Shown in pieces: positions 10,882 through 18,421 of a stretch of 41,318 nucleotides of DNA. The translations under genes were made by a program, and so were the position numbers. The stretch is from Sphingomonas sp. Leaf22 (GTDB taxonomy: Bacteria; Pseudomonadota; Alphaproteobacteria; Sphingomonadales; Sphingomonadaceae), in NCBI RefSeq assembly GCF_001421715.1, contig NZ_LMKP01000006.1:101436-142753 (forward strand), in the 5' to 3' direction. Position 1 is the first letter of the stretch. Every line of letters begins with the position of its first letter. The notes under the pieces were generated by a model. The model was given only the letters and a program-made list of their open reading frames with translations. It was not told where the DNA came from and did not search any database.

Positions 10882-11553
10882 CTACCTTGCGAATTGAAAC
10901 GTCTTGGGCCGAGCGAAGCCCGGCAGCTCGACGCAGTCGAGATCGGCGAAGTCGACAAGCCCGAACCCGCCTTCGCTGCGCCGGCCGAGCGCCAGCCGCG
11001 TCACGCCACGATCGACCAGTCCGGTCGTCAGCCGTCCGCCGGGGGCAAGCTGATCGGCGATCGCATCGGGCACCGCATCGACCGCACCGTCGATGATGAT
11101 GACGTCATAGGGCGCAGCCTCGACCCAGCCGGCATTCAGCGGCCCCTCGACCAGCGTGACCTTCGCATCGGCAATCGCATCGCGGGCCGAACCGGCCAGC
11201 CGGGCATCTTCCTCCAGCGCGACGACCGACGCCGCCAGCCGCGCCAGCACCGCCGCCGCATAGCCCATCGCCGCGCCGATCAGCAGCACGTGATCGGTCG
11301 GACGGATGTCGGCCGCGACCAGCAACCGGCCGGTAATCAGCGGCGGATTGATCGCGCGGCCGCCCCCCAGCGGCAATGGCGCGTCGCGATAGGCAAGCGC
11401 CGCCTGCGAAGCGGGCACGAAGGCTTCGCGCGGCACCTCGCCCATCGCGTCGACGACGCGTGGATCGCTGACGGCGCTGGTGCGAAGCTGGCTGACGACC
11501 ATCGCATGGCGCATCGCTTCGAAATCGGGGCGGGTCTGGTTCGAATCGGTCAT
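10882..11553 (-). CDS. pcm: Protein-L-isoaspartate O-methyltransferase family protein
   Basis: 223 residues with the Pcm fold: MRHAMVVSQLRTSAVSDPRVVDAM near the start, the VPREAFVP segment, and a Rossmann SAM-binding loop. Both diagnostic motifs are altered: the usual GxGxGY loop reads LIGAAMGYAAAVLARL, and the active-site region usually reading SQPY is AINPPLIT. Such divergent copies are common in sphingomonads upstream of tolC, and their repair activity on isoaspartyl residues is uncertain. ATG at 11553 fits family starts; the longer reading to 11640 has no support. First gene of the minus-strand group pcm-tolC-popZ-valS. Confidence 0.85.
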   Translation of the reverse strand: MTDSNQTRPDFEAMRHAMVVSQLRTSAVSDPRVVDAMGEVPREAFVPASQAALAYRDAPLPLGGGRAINPPLITGRLLVAADIRPTDHVLLIGAAMGYAAAVLARLAASVVALEEDARLAGSARDAIADAKVTLVEGPLNAGWVEAAPYDVIIIDGAVDAVPDAIADQLAPGGRLTTGLVDRGVTRLALGRRSEGGFGLVDFADLDCVELPGFARPKTFQFAR

Positions 11554-11892
11554 GGTGCAATCCTGTCGCACAACTGTTTTAGCCACGCAATACACATCGC
11601 ATCGCGACCGCTGTCTATCGCGACGCGGTGCCCTCGCCAAGGACGGGGTGGCGTATAATTTCGGCGCATCCGACTTCTCGCACGGCGAATATAACGCTGC
11701 GAACGGAGCCTGTTTCGCCGAACGGTACCAATCAGAACCGCCTGATAGGGTCAGCTGCTTCGTGAGCGGTGCTCAGACAACGTACGCGCGGCGCGTGGCC
11801 GGCAACGGTCCTACTTTGGGAGGAGCGAGCAAAAATTTTATGTTATATCTTATGCGGGTAAGATACTGGCCACCGATCGAAGCGGGGGCTTA
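11554..11892. other. Intergenic region between pcm and the acyltransferase gene
   Basis: 339 bases with no credible gene. GC falls sharply toward the right; the last 60 bases include an AT-rich run (AAAAATTTTATGTTATATC at 11830-11848) that could hold the promoter of the acyltransferase. I see no hairpin or repeat. Confidence 0.5.
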
Positions 11893-13854
11893 ATGATTAA
11901 ATATCGTCCGGATATTGATGGACTGCGAACGATTGCCGTTGGCGGCGTCGTGCTGTTTCACGCATTTCCGTGGTTGCTGTCCGGAGGATTCGTCGGTGTC
12001 GACGTGTTCTTCGTACTGTCGGGCTACCTGATCACTTCGATCATTTTCGGCGAGGCGCAGCGTGGCGATTTCTCCATCGCGCGCTTTTATGAGCGGCGGT
12101 TCCGGCGAATCCTGCCGGCGCTCGTTCTGGTGGCGTTGGCGACCACGGTCGCGGCGATCGTCATTCTTTCTCCTTCCGAACTCGACGATTATGGAAAAAG
12201 CCTGTTCGGAGTTGCCACCTTCACCGCCAATTTTGTCTTTTGGTGGGACACGGGATATTTCGCATCCGAGGCATTGGACAGACCGCTCCTACACACGTGG
12301 TCGTTGGCGGTCGAAGAACAATTCTATATCTTGTGGCCGCTGATCGTACCGATGCTGGCACGCCGGAAAAGCGCGCGCCCGCTGCGGGCGTTCGTGGTCG
12401 CAACCGTCATCGTATCGCTGCTACTGTCTATCGTCGGATTACAACTCTATCCCGAAGCGACCTTCTACATGCTGCCTACCCGCGCATGGGAACTCGGCCT
12501 TGGTGCGATGCTCGCGGTGCGCGCGATACCAGCAATTCGGACCGCGATGGTGCGTGAAACGGCCGCAATACTGGGTTTATTGCTGATCCTGGTACCGATG
12601 GTGATGTACAGCGAAGCGATGCCGTTCCCGGGGCTTGCTGCATTGCCACCGTGTTTGGGTGCCGTCCTGATCATCCACGCTGGCGATAAATCCTCTACGC
12701 TGGCCGGACGAGCATTATCGGTTGGGCCGGTGCTGTACGTCGGACTGATCTCCTACAGCCTATACCTGTGGCACTGGCCGTGGCTTGTACTGCCCCGCAT
12801 CGCCTTGGGGCGTCCGTTAACGGCGATCGAGACGATCGCCGCAGTCGGCATGGCCTTCGTTCTTGCAATTCTGTCTACGAAGTTCGTCGAAGCACGGTTT
12901 CGTGGTCGCGGGGCTTGGCCCGTCAGTCGCGCTAAGGTTCTGGGAGCTAGCGCGGGGATAGCAGGCGTCCTGGCCGTAGCAGGAATGACGCTTGTGAAGA
13001 CCGATGGCCTGCGGGCAATCAGCGGTCCCGCTGTTCAGGTCGCAGATCGCGCGAATGATGCTTTCAATCCGCGCCGTCCGAACTGCCATATGGAAAGAAC
13101 GCCGGCTTCGAACGGAACATTGGGCCATGCTGACAAGTGTATCGCGGGCAGACCGGACGCGGTCACCGGGTATGATGTTCTACTCTGGGGAGATTCGCAC
13201 GCCGATCATTTGATGCCCGGCCTCGCCAGCATGGCGAAGGAAGGCAATTTTGAAATCAGGCAGACCACTGCTTCGGGTTGCAGCCCGATACTGCGGTTTA
13301 TCGCCTATATTCCAAAGTTGGCCCCTTGCACTGCGTCTTACCAAAACGCGTTGGAAGAAGCTGCCCGCCAGGCTGACATTGATACGGTGGTAGTAAGTTC
13401 GAGCTGGTCGGCGGTCCTAGCATCCTTAACCGCGACGACCGCCAACAATGATCCCGAGCTTGCGGAACGGCAGTTCGCAGACGGGTTGCGGTATATTGTA
13501 CGATGGATTCACAGCGAGATACCGAAAGCGCGGATCGTTTTCGTAGGATCGACGCCCGATTACGACCTTTCGTTGCCGAAATGCTTCGCCCGGGCTGCCA
13601 AAGTCGGATTCGGTGACAGCGCGTGTGCGGCGCGCGAACCGAACGACCATATCTGGGGTCCAAAGGCGGACAAGATACTCGCAACTATGCGGGACAACGG
13701 CGTCACGGTCGTTCTGCCGCGGTCGGCGTTTTGTAAGGGTGATATTTGCAAGACCCGACAGGATGGCCATATCCTGTATTATGACGATGATCATCTTTCG
13801 ATAGATGGGTCGAAGATCGTTGCGCGACCTATCATGGCGGCGATACGATCCTAG
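11893..13854 (+). CDS. Acyltransferase 3 / SGNH two-domain O-acyltransferase
   Basis: 653 residues in the OafA/LPS O-acetylase architecture. Residues 1-340 are an acyltransferase-3 membrane domain of about ten helices, with the start motif YRPDIDGLRTIAVGGVVLFH (catalytic His at the end), GGFVGVDVFFVLSGYLIT, and RFYERRFRRILPAL. Residues about 420-653 form a periplasmic SGNH hydrolase-like domain with GDSHADH near 433 and the catalytic Asp-His pair in YDDDDHLSIDGS near 630. It should move acyl groups (usually acetyl) from the cytoplasm onto a surface polysaccharide. Codon use (ATTAAA, TTAACC and similar) and GC are lower than in neighbours, suggesting acquisition from elsewhere. It stands alone, preceded by GGGGG five bases before the start. 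Confidence 0.93.
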   Translation: MIKYRPDIDGLRTIAVGGVVLFHAFPWLLSGGFVGVDVFFVLSGYLITSIIFGEAQRGDFSIARFYERRFRRILPALVLVALATTVAAIVILSPSELDDYGKSLFGVATFTANFVFWWDTGYFASEALDRPLLHTWSLAVEEQFYILWPLIVPMLARRKSARPLRAFVVATVIVSLLLSIVGLQLYPEATFYMLPTRAWELGLGAMLAVRAIPAIRTAMVRETAAILGLLLILVPMVMYSEAMPFPGLAALPPCLGAVLIIHAGDKSSTLAGRALSVGPVLYVGLISYSLYLWHWPWLVLPRIALGRPLTAIETIAAVGMAFVLAILSTKFVEARFRGRGAWPVSRAKVLGASAGIAGVLAVAGMTLVKTDGLRAISGPAVQVADRANDAFNPRRPNCHMERTPASNGTLGHADKCIAGRPDAVTGYDVLLWGDSHADHLMPGLASMAKEGNFEIRQTTASGCSPILRFIAYIPKLAPCTASYQNALEEAARQADIDTVVVSSSWSAVLASLTATTANNDPELAERQFADGLRYIVRWIHSEIPKARIVFVGSTPDYDLSLPKCFARAAKVGFGDSACAAREPNDHIWGPKADKILATMRDNGVTVVLPRSAFCKGDICKTRQDGHILYYDDDHLSIDGSKIVARPIMAAIRS

Positions 13855-14113
13855 CTCCGCCACGGTTGCGATGCGACGCTACGATTGGTCCAGAAGCAAA
13901 ATTACGCGATATTCGCTCAAGTTCATCCATGGCGCTGACCTAGGTAATTGGTATCGGCGCTGTTACGTAGCGCGACTACCTATTGCCGCGCGCCGCGTCA
14001 TGCCGCCGTCGGGCAACGTTTCCGAAGTGGGCGCGCAAACATCGATCAAATCGGGCGATCGCCGGGTTGACGTGGAATGAAATCCAACGCAAACGGCCGC
14101 TCCACCGTATCGA
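13855..14113. other. Intergenic region before tRNA-Cys
   Basis: 259 bases, AT-richer than average in the first half. A small hairpin GCGCT/AGCGC (13958-13974) sits inside a wider TAGGTA...TACCTA pair but lacks a T-run. No gene is supported. Confidence 0.4.
14067..14095 (+). promoter_or_regulatory. Possible promoter of tRNA-Cys
   Basis: TTGACG at 14067-14072, a 17-base gap, then CAAACG at 14090-14095, 18 bases before the tRNA. The -35 is good, the -10 is weak, so this is tentative. Confidence 0.3.
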
Positions 14114-14187
14114 GGCGCGATGGCGGAGTGGTGACGCAGAGGACTGCAAATCCTTGCACCCGGGTTCGATTCCCGGTCGCGCCTCCA
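14114..14187 (+). tRNA. tRNA-Cys (anticodon GCA)
   Basis: Acceptor stem GGCGCGA (14114-14120) pairs with TCGCGCC (14177-14183), discriminator T, and CCA is encoded (14185-14187). The anticodon loop CTGCAAA gives GCA (cysteine) and the T-arm reads GGTTCGATTCC. Total 74 nt, normal for tRNA-Cys. Confidence 0.97.
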
Positions 14188-14250
14188 GGGTCGGCAATGG
14201 CCGGCCCGGTCGGGAAACCCGGTAAATTCGGCATGATCTGCGTTCCGGTC

Positions 14251-14275
14251 GAGGGTTGACCGGCGATGCTGCGTA
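14251..14275 (+). promoter_or_regulatory. Candidate ECF-sigma promoter of the metal-sensing operon
   Basis: GAGGG (14251-14255), 11 bases, TGCTGCGTA (14267-14275); the ECF-like -10 core CGTA lies 16 bases after GAGGG, a normal ECF spacing. The identical layout recurs at 15574-15598 upstream of copA. This suggests autoregulation by the ECF factor encoded at 15009. Confidence 0.5.
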
Positions 14276-14296
14276 GCATTCCTGCGTAAGGGTGGA

Positions 14297-14572
14297 ATGG
14301 ATGCCATGATCGACGATCTCGACCAATCGCTGCGCCGGCTGTCGGACGTCACCGACGATCCGCGCCTCGACGCGCTCGCCCCGGCCGTGTTCGCGCGGGT
14401 GCGGGCGGATGGTGCCGCGCGCGCGGCGGGCTTGCGGCTGGCGGGGGTCGCCGCGATCGGAGCGGTGACCATGGGGCTGATCGCCGCCGATCCGATCCCG
14501 CGTCCGCAGCCCGCGGCGACCTTTGCCGACGACCTCGCGCTCGCGCCCTCGACGCTGCTGGCCGGTCGATGA
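14297..14572 (+). CDS. Small one-helix membrane protein, CnrY-like anti-sigma candidate
   Basis: 91 residues: an acidic, helical cytoplasmic N-terminus (MIDDLDQSLRRLSDVTDDPRLD region), one membrane helix (about residues 46-63, RLAGVAAIGAVTMGLIAA) and a short periplasmic tail. Size, topology and position directly before a CnrX-like sensor and an ECF sigma factor match CnrY, the membrane anti-sigma factor of cobalt/nickel systems that holds CnrH inactive. Sequence similarity is weak, so the call rests mainly on context. ATG at 14306 is an alternative start. Its TGA overlaps the next ATG by 4 bases. Confidence 0.7.
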   Translation: MDAMIDDLDQSLRRLSDVTDDPRLDALAPAVFARVRADGAARAAGLRLAGVAAIGAVTMGLIAADPIPRPQPAATFADDLALAPSTLLAGR

Positions 14573-15012
14573 GCCGGACCCGGTGGACGGTGCTGGTCGC
14601 CATCGTCGCGTTTCTCGCGGCGCTGGGCGGGGTGCTGGCCGGTCGCTTGATCGGTGATCGTCCTGCGACGGCGCACGGCGGTGAACTTCATGCCCTGCTG
14701 CATGACGACATGCAGTTGACGCCCGGGCAGATGCGCCGGCTCGACGCGCTGGAGGCGGAGTATGCGACGCGGCGTGCGGCGTTGCAGGCGCAGATGCGCG
14801 CCGACAATGCCCGGCTGGCACAGGCGATCGCCGCCGAGCAGGATGACGGCCCGCGCGTCGCCGCGGCAGTCGATGCGTCGCACCGGACGATGGGGACGTT
14901 GCAGAAAGCCACGCTCGCGCATGTCTTCGCGATGCGGCGACTGCTGCGTCCCGATCAGACCCCGGCGTTCGACCGGGCGGTGGCACGCGCGCTCACCCAC
15001 CCGGCGCAGTGA
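14569..15012 (+). CDS. CnrX-like periplasmic heavy-metal sensor
   Basis: 147 residues: an N-terminal membrane anchor (WTVLVAIVAFLAALGGVLAG) and a periplasmic four-helix hooked hairpin of the CnrX/Spy/CpxP class, including the LTPGQMRRLDALE signature. The five metal ligands known in Cupriavidus CnrX (H42, H46, E63, H119, M123) have counterparts here at H41, H45, E62, H118 and M122 (GELHALLH, DALEAEYATRR, LAHVFAMR), judged by eye against the remembered CnrX sequence. In that family, metal binding relays through CnrY to free the sigma factor. It overlaps the neighbouring genes by 4 bases on each side. The metal sensed here is not known; its neighbours are copper genes. Confidence 0.88.
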   Translation: MSRTRWTVLVAIVAFLAALGGVLAGRLIGDRPATAHGGELHALLHDDMQLTPGQMRRLDALEAEYATRRAALQAQMRADNARLAQAIAAEQDDGPRVAAAVDASHRTMGTLQKATLAHVFAMRRLLRPDQTPAFDRAVARALTHPAQ

Positions 15013-15575
15013 CCGCGGCCGATCCCGGCCCCGATGACGGCGAACTGGCGGCAAAGGCACTGGCCGGCAGCGAAACCGCTTTCGCATCGCTGATGCAGCG
15101 TCATCGCAGCCGGGTGTATCGCCTGATCCTGAACAGCGTCGGCGATCCCGACGAGGCGCTCGATCTGGTGCAGGAGACGTTCCTGTCCGCCTATCGCGCG
15201 CTCGGTCGCTATGACGGAACGCGCCCGATGGCGGCGTGGCTGGCGACGATCGCGCTGAACAAGTGCCGCGATCTGGCGCGGCGGCGGGCGCTGCGGCGCT
15301 TCTTCTTCGGCGCACGATCGGTCGACGAGCTGGCCGATACGATCGCGACGAACGATCCCGATCAGGCGAAGGCCGCCGAACAGCGACAGGAAACCGCCCG
15401 GCTGCGCGCGGCGATCGCGATGCTGCCCGCCGCGCTCCGCGAACCGTTGTTGCTGTGTACGGTCGAGGAAATGCGCCAGTCCGACGCCGCCGAGTTGCTC
15501 GGCATATCGACCAAGGCGGTCGAGACCCGCATCCGGCGCGCCCGCATCAAGCTGAACGAATTGCTGGCCGGTTGA
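15009..15575 (+). CDS. ECF RNA polymerase sigma factor, CnrH-like
   Basis: 188 residues. Sigma region 2 spans about residues 25-95 (LMQRHRSRVYRLILNSVGDP, then EALDLVQETFLSAYRALGRYD, the -10-binding helix) and region 4 spans about 130-185 (LPAALREPLLLCTVEEM, then AAELLGISTKAVETRIRRAR, the -35-binding helix-turn-helix). There is no region 3, as expected for ECF factors. Start GTG at 15009 overlaps the sensor gene's TGA by 4 bases. With the two upstream genes it forms a CnrY-CnrX-CnrH type cassette, and its likely targets are the twin promoters at 14251 and 15574. Confidence 0.93.
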   Translation: MTAADPGPDDGELAAKALAGSETAFASLMQRHRSRVYRLILNSVGDPDEALDLVQETFLSAYRALGRYDGTRPMAAWLATIALNKCRDLARRRALRRFFFGARSVDELADTIATNDPDQAKAAEQRQETARLRAAIAMLPAALREPLLLCTVEEMRQSDAAELLGISTKAVETRIRRARIKLNELLAG

Positions 15576-15598
15576 GGGGGCGGTGCCCGTGCTGCGTA
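15574..15598 (+). promoter_or_regulatory. Candidate ECF-sigma promoter of copAB
   Basis: GAGGG (15574-15578, overlapping the sigma-factor stop codon), 11 bases, TGCTGCGTA (15590-15598): the same two blocks at the same spacing as the element at 14251-14275. It lies 28 bases before the copA start, leaving room for a short leader. Confidence 0.5.
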
Positions 15599-15626
15599 TG
15601 ACCGGATGGATGACGAGGATGTTTGC

Positions 15627-17459
15627 ATGACGACGACGATCGATCGCCGCCGGTTGTTACGCGGCGCGGCGCTGGGCGGCGGCGCGATGACGCTGGGCGC
15701 ATGGACACCGCTTGGCGCACGACAGGCGACGAACGGCCCGGTGGTGTCTGGCGACCTGATCGAACTGCGGATCGGCCGGATCAACCGCCTGGTCGATGGC
15801 CGCCCGTCGCGCAGCATCGGCATCAACGGCATGTCCCCCGCCCCGCTGATCCGCCTGCGCGAGGGGCAGCGCGCGCGGATCCGCGTCGTCAACGACCTCG
15901 ACGTCGAAACCTCGCTGCACTGGCACGGGCTGCTGGTGCCGTTCCAGTATGACGGCGTGCCCGGTATTTCCTTTCCCGGCATTCCGGCGGGACAGAGCTT
16001 TCTGTACGATTTCCCGGTCCGGCAGAACGGGACCTATTGGTATCACAGCCATTCGGGCGGGCAGGAACAGGCCGGACTTTACGGCCCGATCGTCATCGAC
16101 CCCGCCGCCGCCGATCCCGTCGCCTTCGACCGCGAGCATGTGATCGTCCTGTCCGACCATAGCCGGTCGAGCCCGGCGACGATTTTTCGCCGGATGAAAC
16201 TGCAACCGGGCTATTATAATTTCCAGCGGCAGACGCTGGCCGGATTGCTCGCGGGTCGCGACCAGCCCGCCAAGGATCGCGCCGAATGGGGCAAGATGCG
16301 GATGGACCCCGCCGACATCGCCGACGCGACCGGCGCGACCTATACCTATCTGGTCAACGGCCATGGCCCGGTCGACAACTGGACCGGCGCGTTCACGCCG
16401 GGCGAGCGGGTGCGGTTGCGGATCGTCAATGCCTCCGCGATGACGACGTTCAACGTGCGCATCCCCGGCCTGCCGCTGACGATCGTCCAGTCCGACGGGC
16501 TGAACGTGGAGCCGGTGACGGTCGACGAGTTCCAGATCGGCGTCGCCGAAACCTATGACGCGATCGTCATCCCCGGCGACGCTGCCTATACGCTGGTCGG
16601 GGAAAGCGTCGACCGATCGGGCATGGCCCGCGCGACGCTCACCCCCCGCCCCGGCCTGACAGCGCCGGTCCCGCCGCTGCGAGCCCGCCCGCTTGCAACC
16701 ATGACCGACATGGGCATGGGCGGCATGGGCCATGAAGACAAAGCCGGTGCCCCCGACCCGACCATCGAAAAGAACGCCTCTGCCCGCCTCGCCACGCAGC
16801 AGGGTGCACCCGCATCGGCCGCACCCGCCCCGGATCACGCCGCGATGGGCCATGGCGACGCGATGGGCGGCATGGCGGGAATGGAGGGCATGGGCGAGAT
16901 GAAGCACGGCATGCGCGACTTCGCGAACGCCCCCGGCGTCGCCAAAACCCCCGGCGTGCAGACCATCTCCCCCATGGCCGCCGACCGCACCGACTATCCG
17001 GGACAGGGGCTGGAGGATGTCGGCCACCGCGTGCTGACCTATCGCCAGCTGCGCTCGCTCGACCGCAATCCCGACGTCCGCGCGCCGGGTCGCCAGATCG
17101 ACATCCACCTGACCGGCAATATGGAACGCTTCATGTGGGGGTTCGACGGCAAGCGCATGGTCGACACCCACGAACCCTTTGCTTTTGCCGAAGGGGAGCG
17201 GGTTCGCATCAACCTGATCAACGACACGATGATGGCGCATCCGATCCATCTGCACGGCCATTTCTTCGAGCTTGTCACCGGGCATGGCGACCATAGTCCC
17301 CGCAAGCATACGGTGCTGGTGCAACCAGGCGGGATCGTCAGCCTCGACCTGACCGCCGATGCGGTCGGCGACTGGGCGTTCCATTGCCATATGCTCTACC
17401 ACATGCTCGCCGGCATGATGCGCGTCGTCTCGGTCCGTCCGCAGGGAGCCGCCGCATGA
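15627..17459 (+). CDS. copA: Copper resistance multicopper oxidase CopA
   Basis: 610 residues. A Tat signal (RRRLLRGAALGGGAMTLGAW) sends the folded enzyme to the periplasm. The copper ligands lie in four motifs: LHWHGLLVP and WYHSHSGGQ in domain 1, and HPIHLHGHF and HCHMLYHMLAGM at the C-terminus, enough for the type 1 and trinuclear centres. Between domains is a methionine/histidine-rich stretch (MTDMGMGGMGHEDK and HGDAMGGMAGMEGMGEMKHG) typical of CopA/PcoA, thought to bind or oxidise Cu(I). The start at 15627 follows GAGGA by 7 bases and places the Tat motif properly; an ATG at 15606 is less likely. Overlaps copB by 4 bases. Confidence 0.97.
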   Translation: MTTTIDRRRLLRGAALGGGAMTLGAWTPLGARQATNGPVVSGDLIELRIGRINRLVDGRPSRSIGINGMSPAPLIRLREGQRARIRVVNDLDVETSLHWHGLLVPFQYDGVPGISFPGIPAGQSFLYDFPVRQNGTYWYHSHSGGQEQAGLYGPIVIDPAAADPVAFDREHVIVLSDHSRSSPATIFRRMKLQPGYYNFQRQTLAGLLAGRDQPAKDRAEWGKMRMDPADIADATGATYTYLVNGHGPVDNWTGAFTPGERVRLRIVNASAMTTFNVRIPGLPLTIVQSDGLNVEPVTVDEFQIGVAETYDAIVIPGDAAYTLVGESVDRSGMARATLTPRPGLTAPVPPLRARPLATMTDMGMGGMGHEDKAGAPDPTIEKNASARLATQQGAPASAAPAPDHAAMGHGDAMGGMAGMEGMGEMKHGMRDFANAPGVAKTPGVQTISPMAADRTDYPGQGLEDVGHRVLTYRQLRSLDRNPDVRAPGRQIDIHLTGNMERFMWGFDGKRMVDTHEPFAFAEGERVRINLINDTMMAHPIHLHGHFFELVTGHGDHSPRKHTVLVQPGGIVSLDLTADAVGDWAFHCHMLYHMLAGMMRVVSVRPQGAAA

Positions 17460-18373
17460 TCCGCACCCTAGCCACGCTGCTCGCGCTCGCCGCTGCCACC
17501 CCTGCCGTCGCGCAGGACCATAGCCATATGGACCATATGCAGATGCCCCCCGCGGCACCTGCACAACCCAAGGCGCAACCTGCCGAGAAGCCCTCCGAAC
17601 CCGCCGCCCCCGCCGAAGCGCCCGAACCGACCGGCACCGACCAGTCGCCCGGCAGCGCGCCGCCCCCGCCGGTGCCGATGCCGCATTACGCCGACCGCGT
17701 CTGGGGCGGCGACGTCATGGCCCGGTCGCGTGATGCGATGATGGCTGAGGAAGGTGGCGGCCAGCGCTTCGCCCAACTCCTGCTCGACCGTGCCGAGTGG
17801 AAGGACGGCGGCTATGCCTGGGAAGGCGAAGGCTGGTATGGCGGCGACATCCACCGCTTGGTCGTAAAAAGCGAGGGCGAAGGCGGCGACCGTCTCGACG
17901 CCGCCGAGGTGCAGGCGCTCTATTCGCGCGCGATCAATCCCTATTTCAACCTGCAGGCCGGCATCCGGCAGGACATCCGCCCCACCCCGGCCCGCACCTA
18001 TGTCACGGTCGGGGTCGAGGGCCTCGCCCCCTATTGGTTCGAACTGAACGCCGCCGTGTTCCTCTCGACCAAAGGCGAATTGCTCGGCCGGATCGAGGGC
18101 TATTACGATCAGCGCCTCACCCAGCGGCTGATCCTGCAACCGCGCGCCGAACTGAACCTGTCGGCGCAGGATATCCCCGAGACCGGCACCGGATCGGGGC
18201 TGACCAACGCCGAACTCGGCCTGCGCCTGCGGTACGAGATCGCCCGCGAATTCGCACCCTATGTCGGGGTGAACTGGGAACGTCGCTTCGGCGATACCCG
18301 GCGTTTCGGCCGGGCGGCGGGCGACGATAGCGGCGGCATCGGTCTGGTCGCCGGCATCCGTGCATGGTTTTAA
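17456..18373 (+). CDS. copB: Copper resistance outer membrane protein CopB
   Basis: 305 residues. Signal peptide MIRTLATLLALAAATPAVAQ, then a copper-binding-like segment (DHSHMDHMQM) and a proline/alanine-rich linker to about residue 75. The remaining ~230 residues are the CopB/PcoB beta-barrel domain, with the recurrent pattern of alternating aromatic strands (GYAWEGEGWYGG, SRAINPYFNLQAGIRQDIRP) and a C-terminal strand ending in Phe, as required for barrel assembly. It acts with CopA in copper tolerance at the cell envelope. Its ATG overlaps the copA TGA by 4 bases. Confidence 0.96.
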   Translation: MIRTLATLLALAAATPAVAQDHSHMDHMQMPPAAPAQPKAQPAEKPSEPAAPAEAPEPTGTDQSPGSAPPPPVPMPHYADRVWGGDVMARSRDAMMAEEGGGQRFAQLLLDRAEWKDGGYAWEGEGWYGGDIHRLVVKSEGEGGDRLDAAEVQALYSRAINPYFNLQAGIRQDIRPTPARTYVTVGVEGLAPYWFELNAAVFLSTKGELLGRIEGYYDQRLTQRLILQPRAELNLSAQDIPETGTGSGLTNAELGLRLRYEIAREFAPYVGVNWERRFGDTRRFGRAAGDDSGGIGLVAGIRAWF

Positions 18374-18421
18374 CCACGCGCATTCGTCGCTAGAGCCCCC
18401 CGATCAACAGGGGAAAAGTCG

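Noticed and set aside
11480..11893. A 137-codon frame upstream of the acyltransferase
   Set aside because: Half is antisense to pcm, no family pattern, no ribosome site; composition changes midway.
13855..14187. An integrative element using tRNA-Cys as attachment site
   Set aside because: No integrase and no repeat of the tRNA 3' end were seen; the unusual DNA is on the 5' side of the tRNA.
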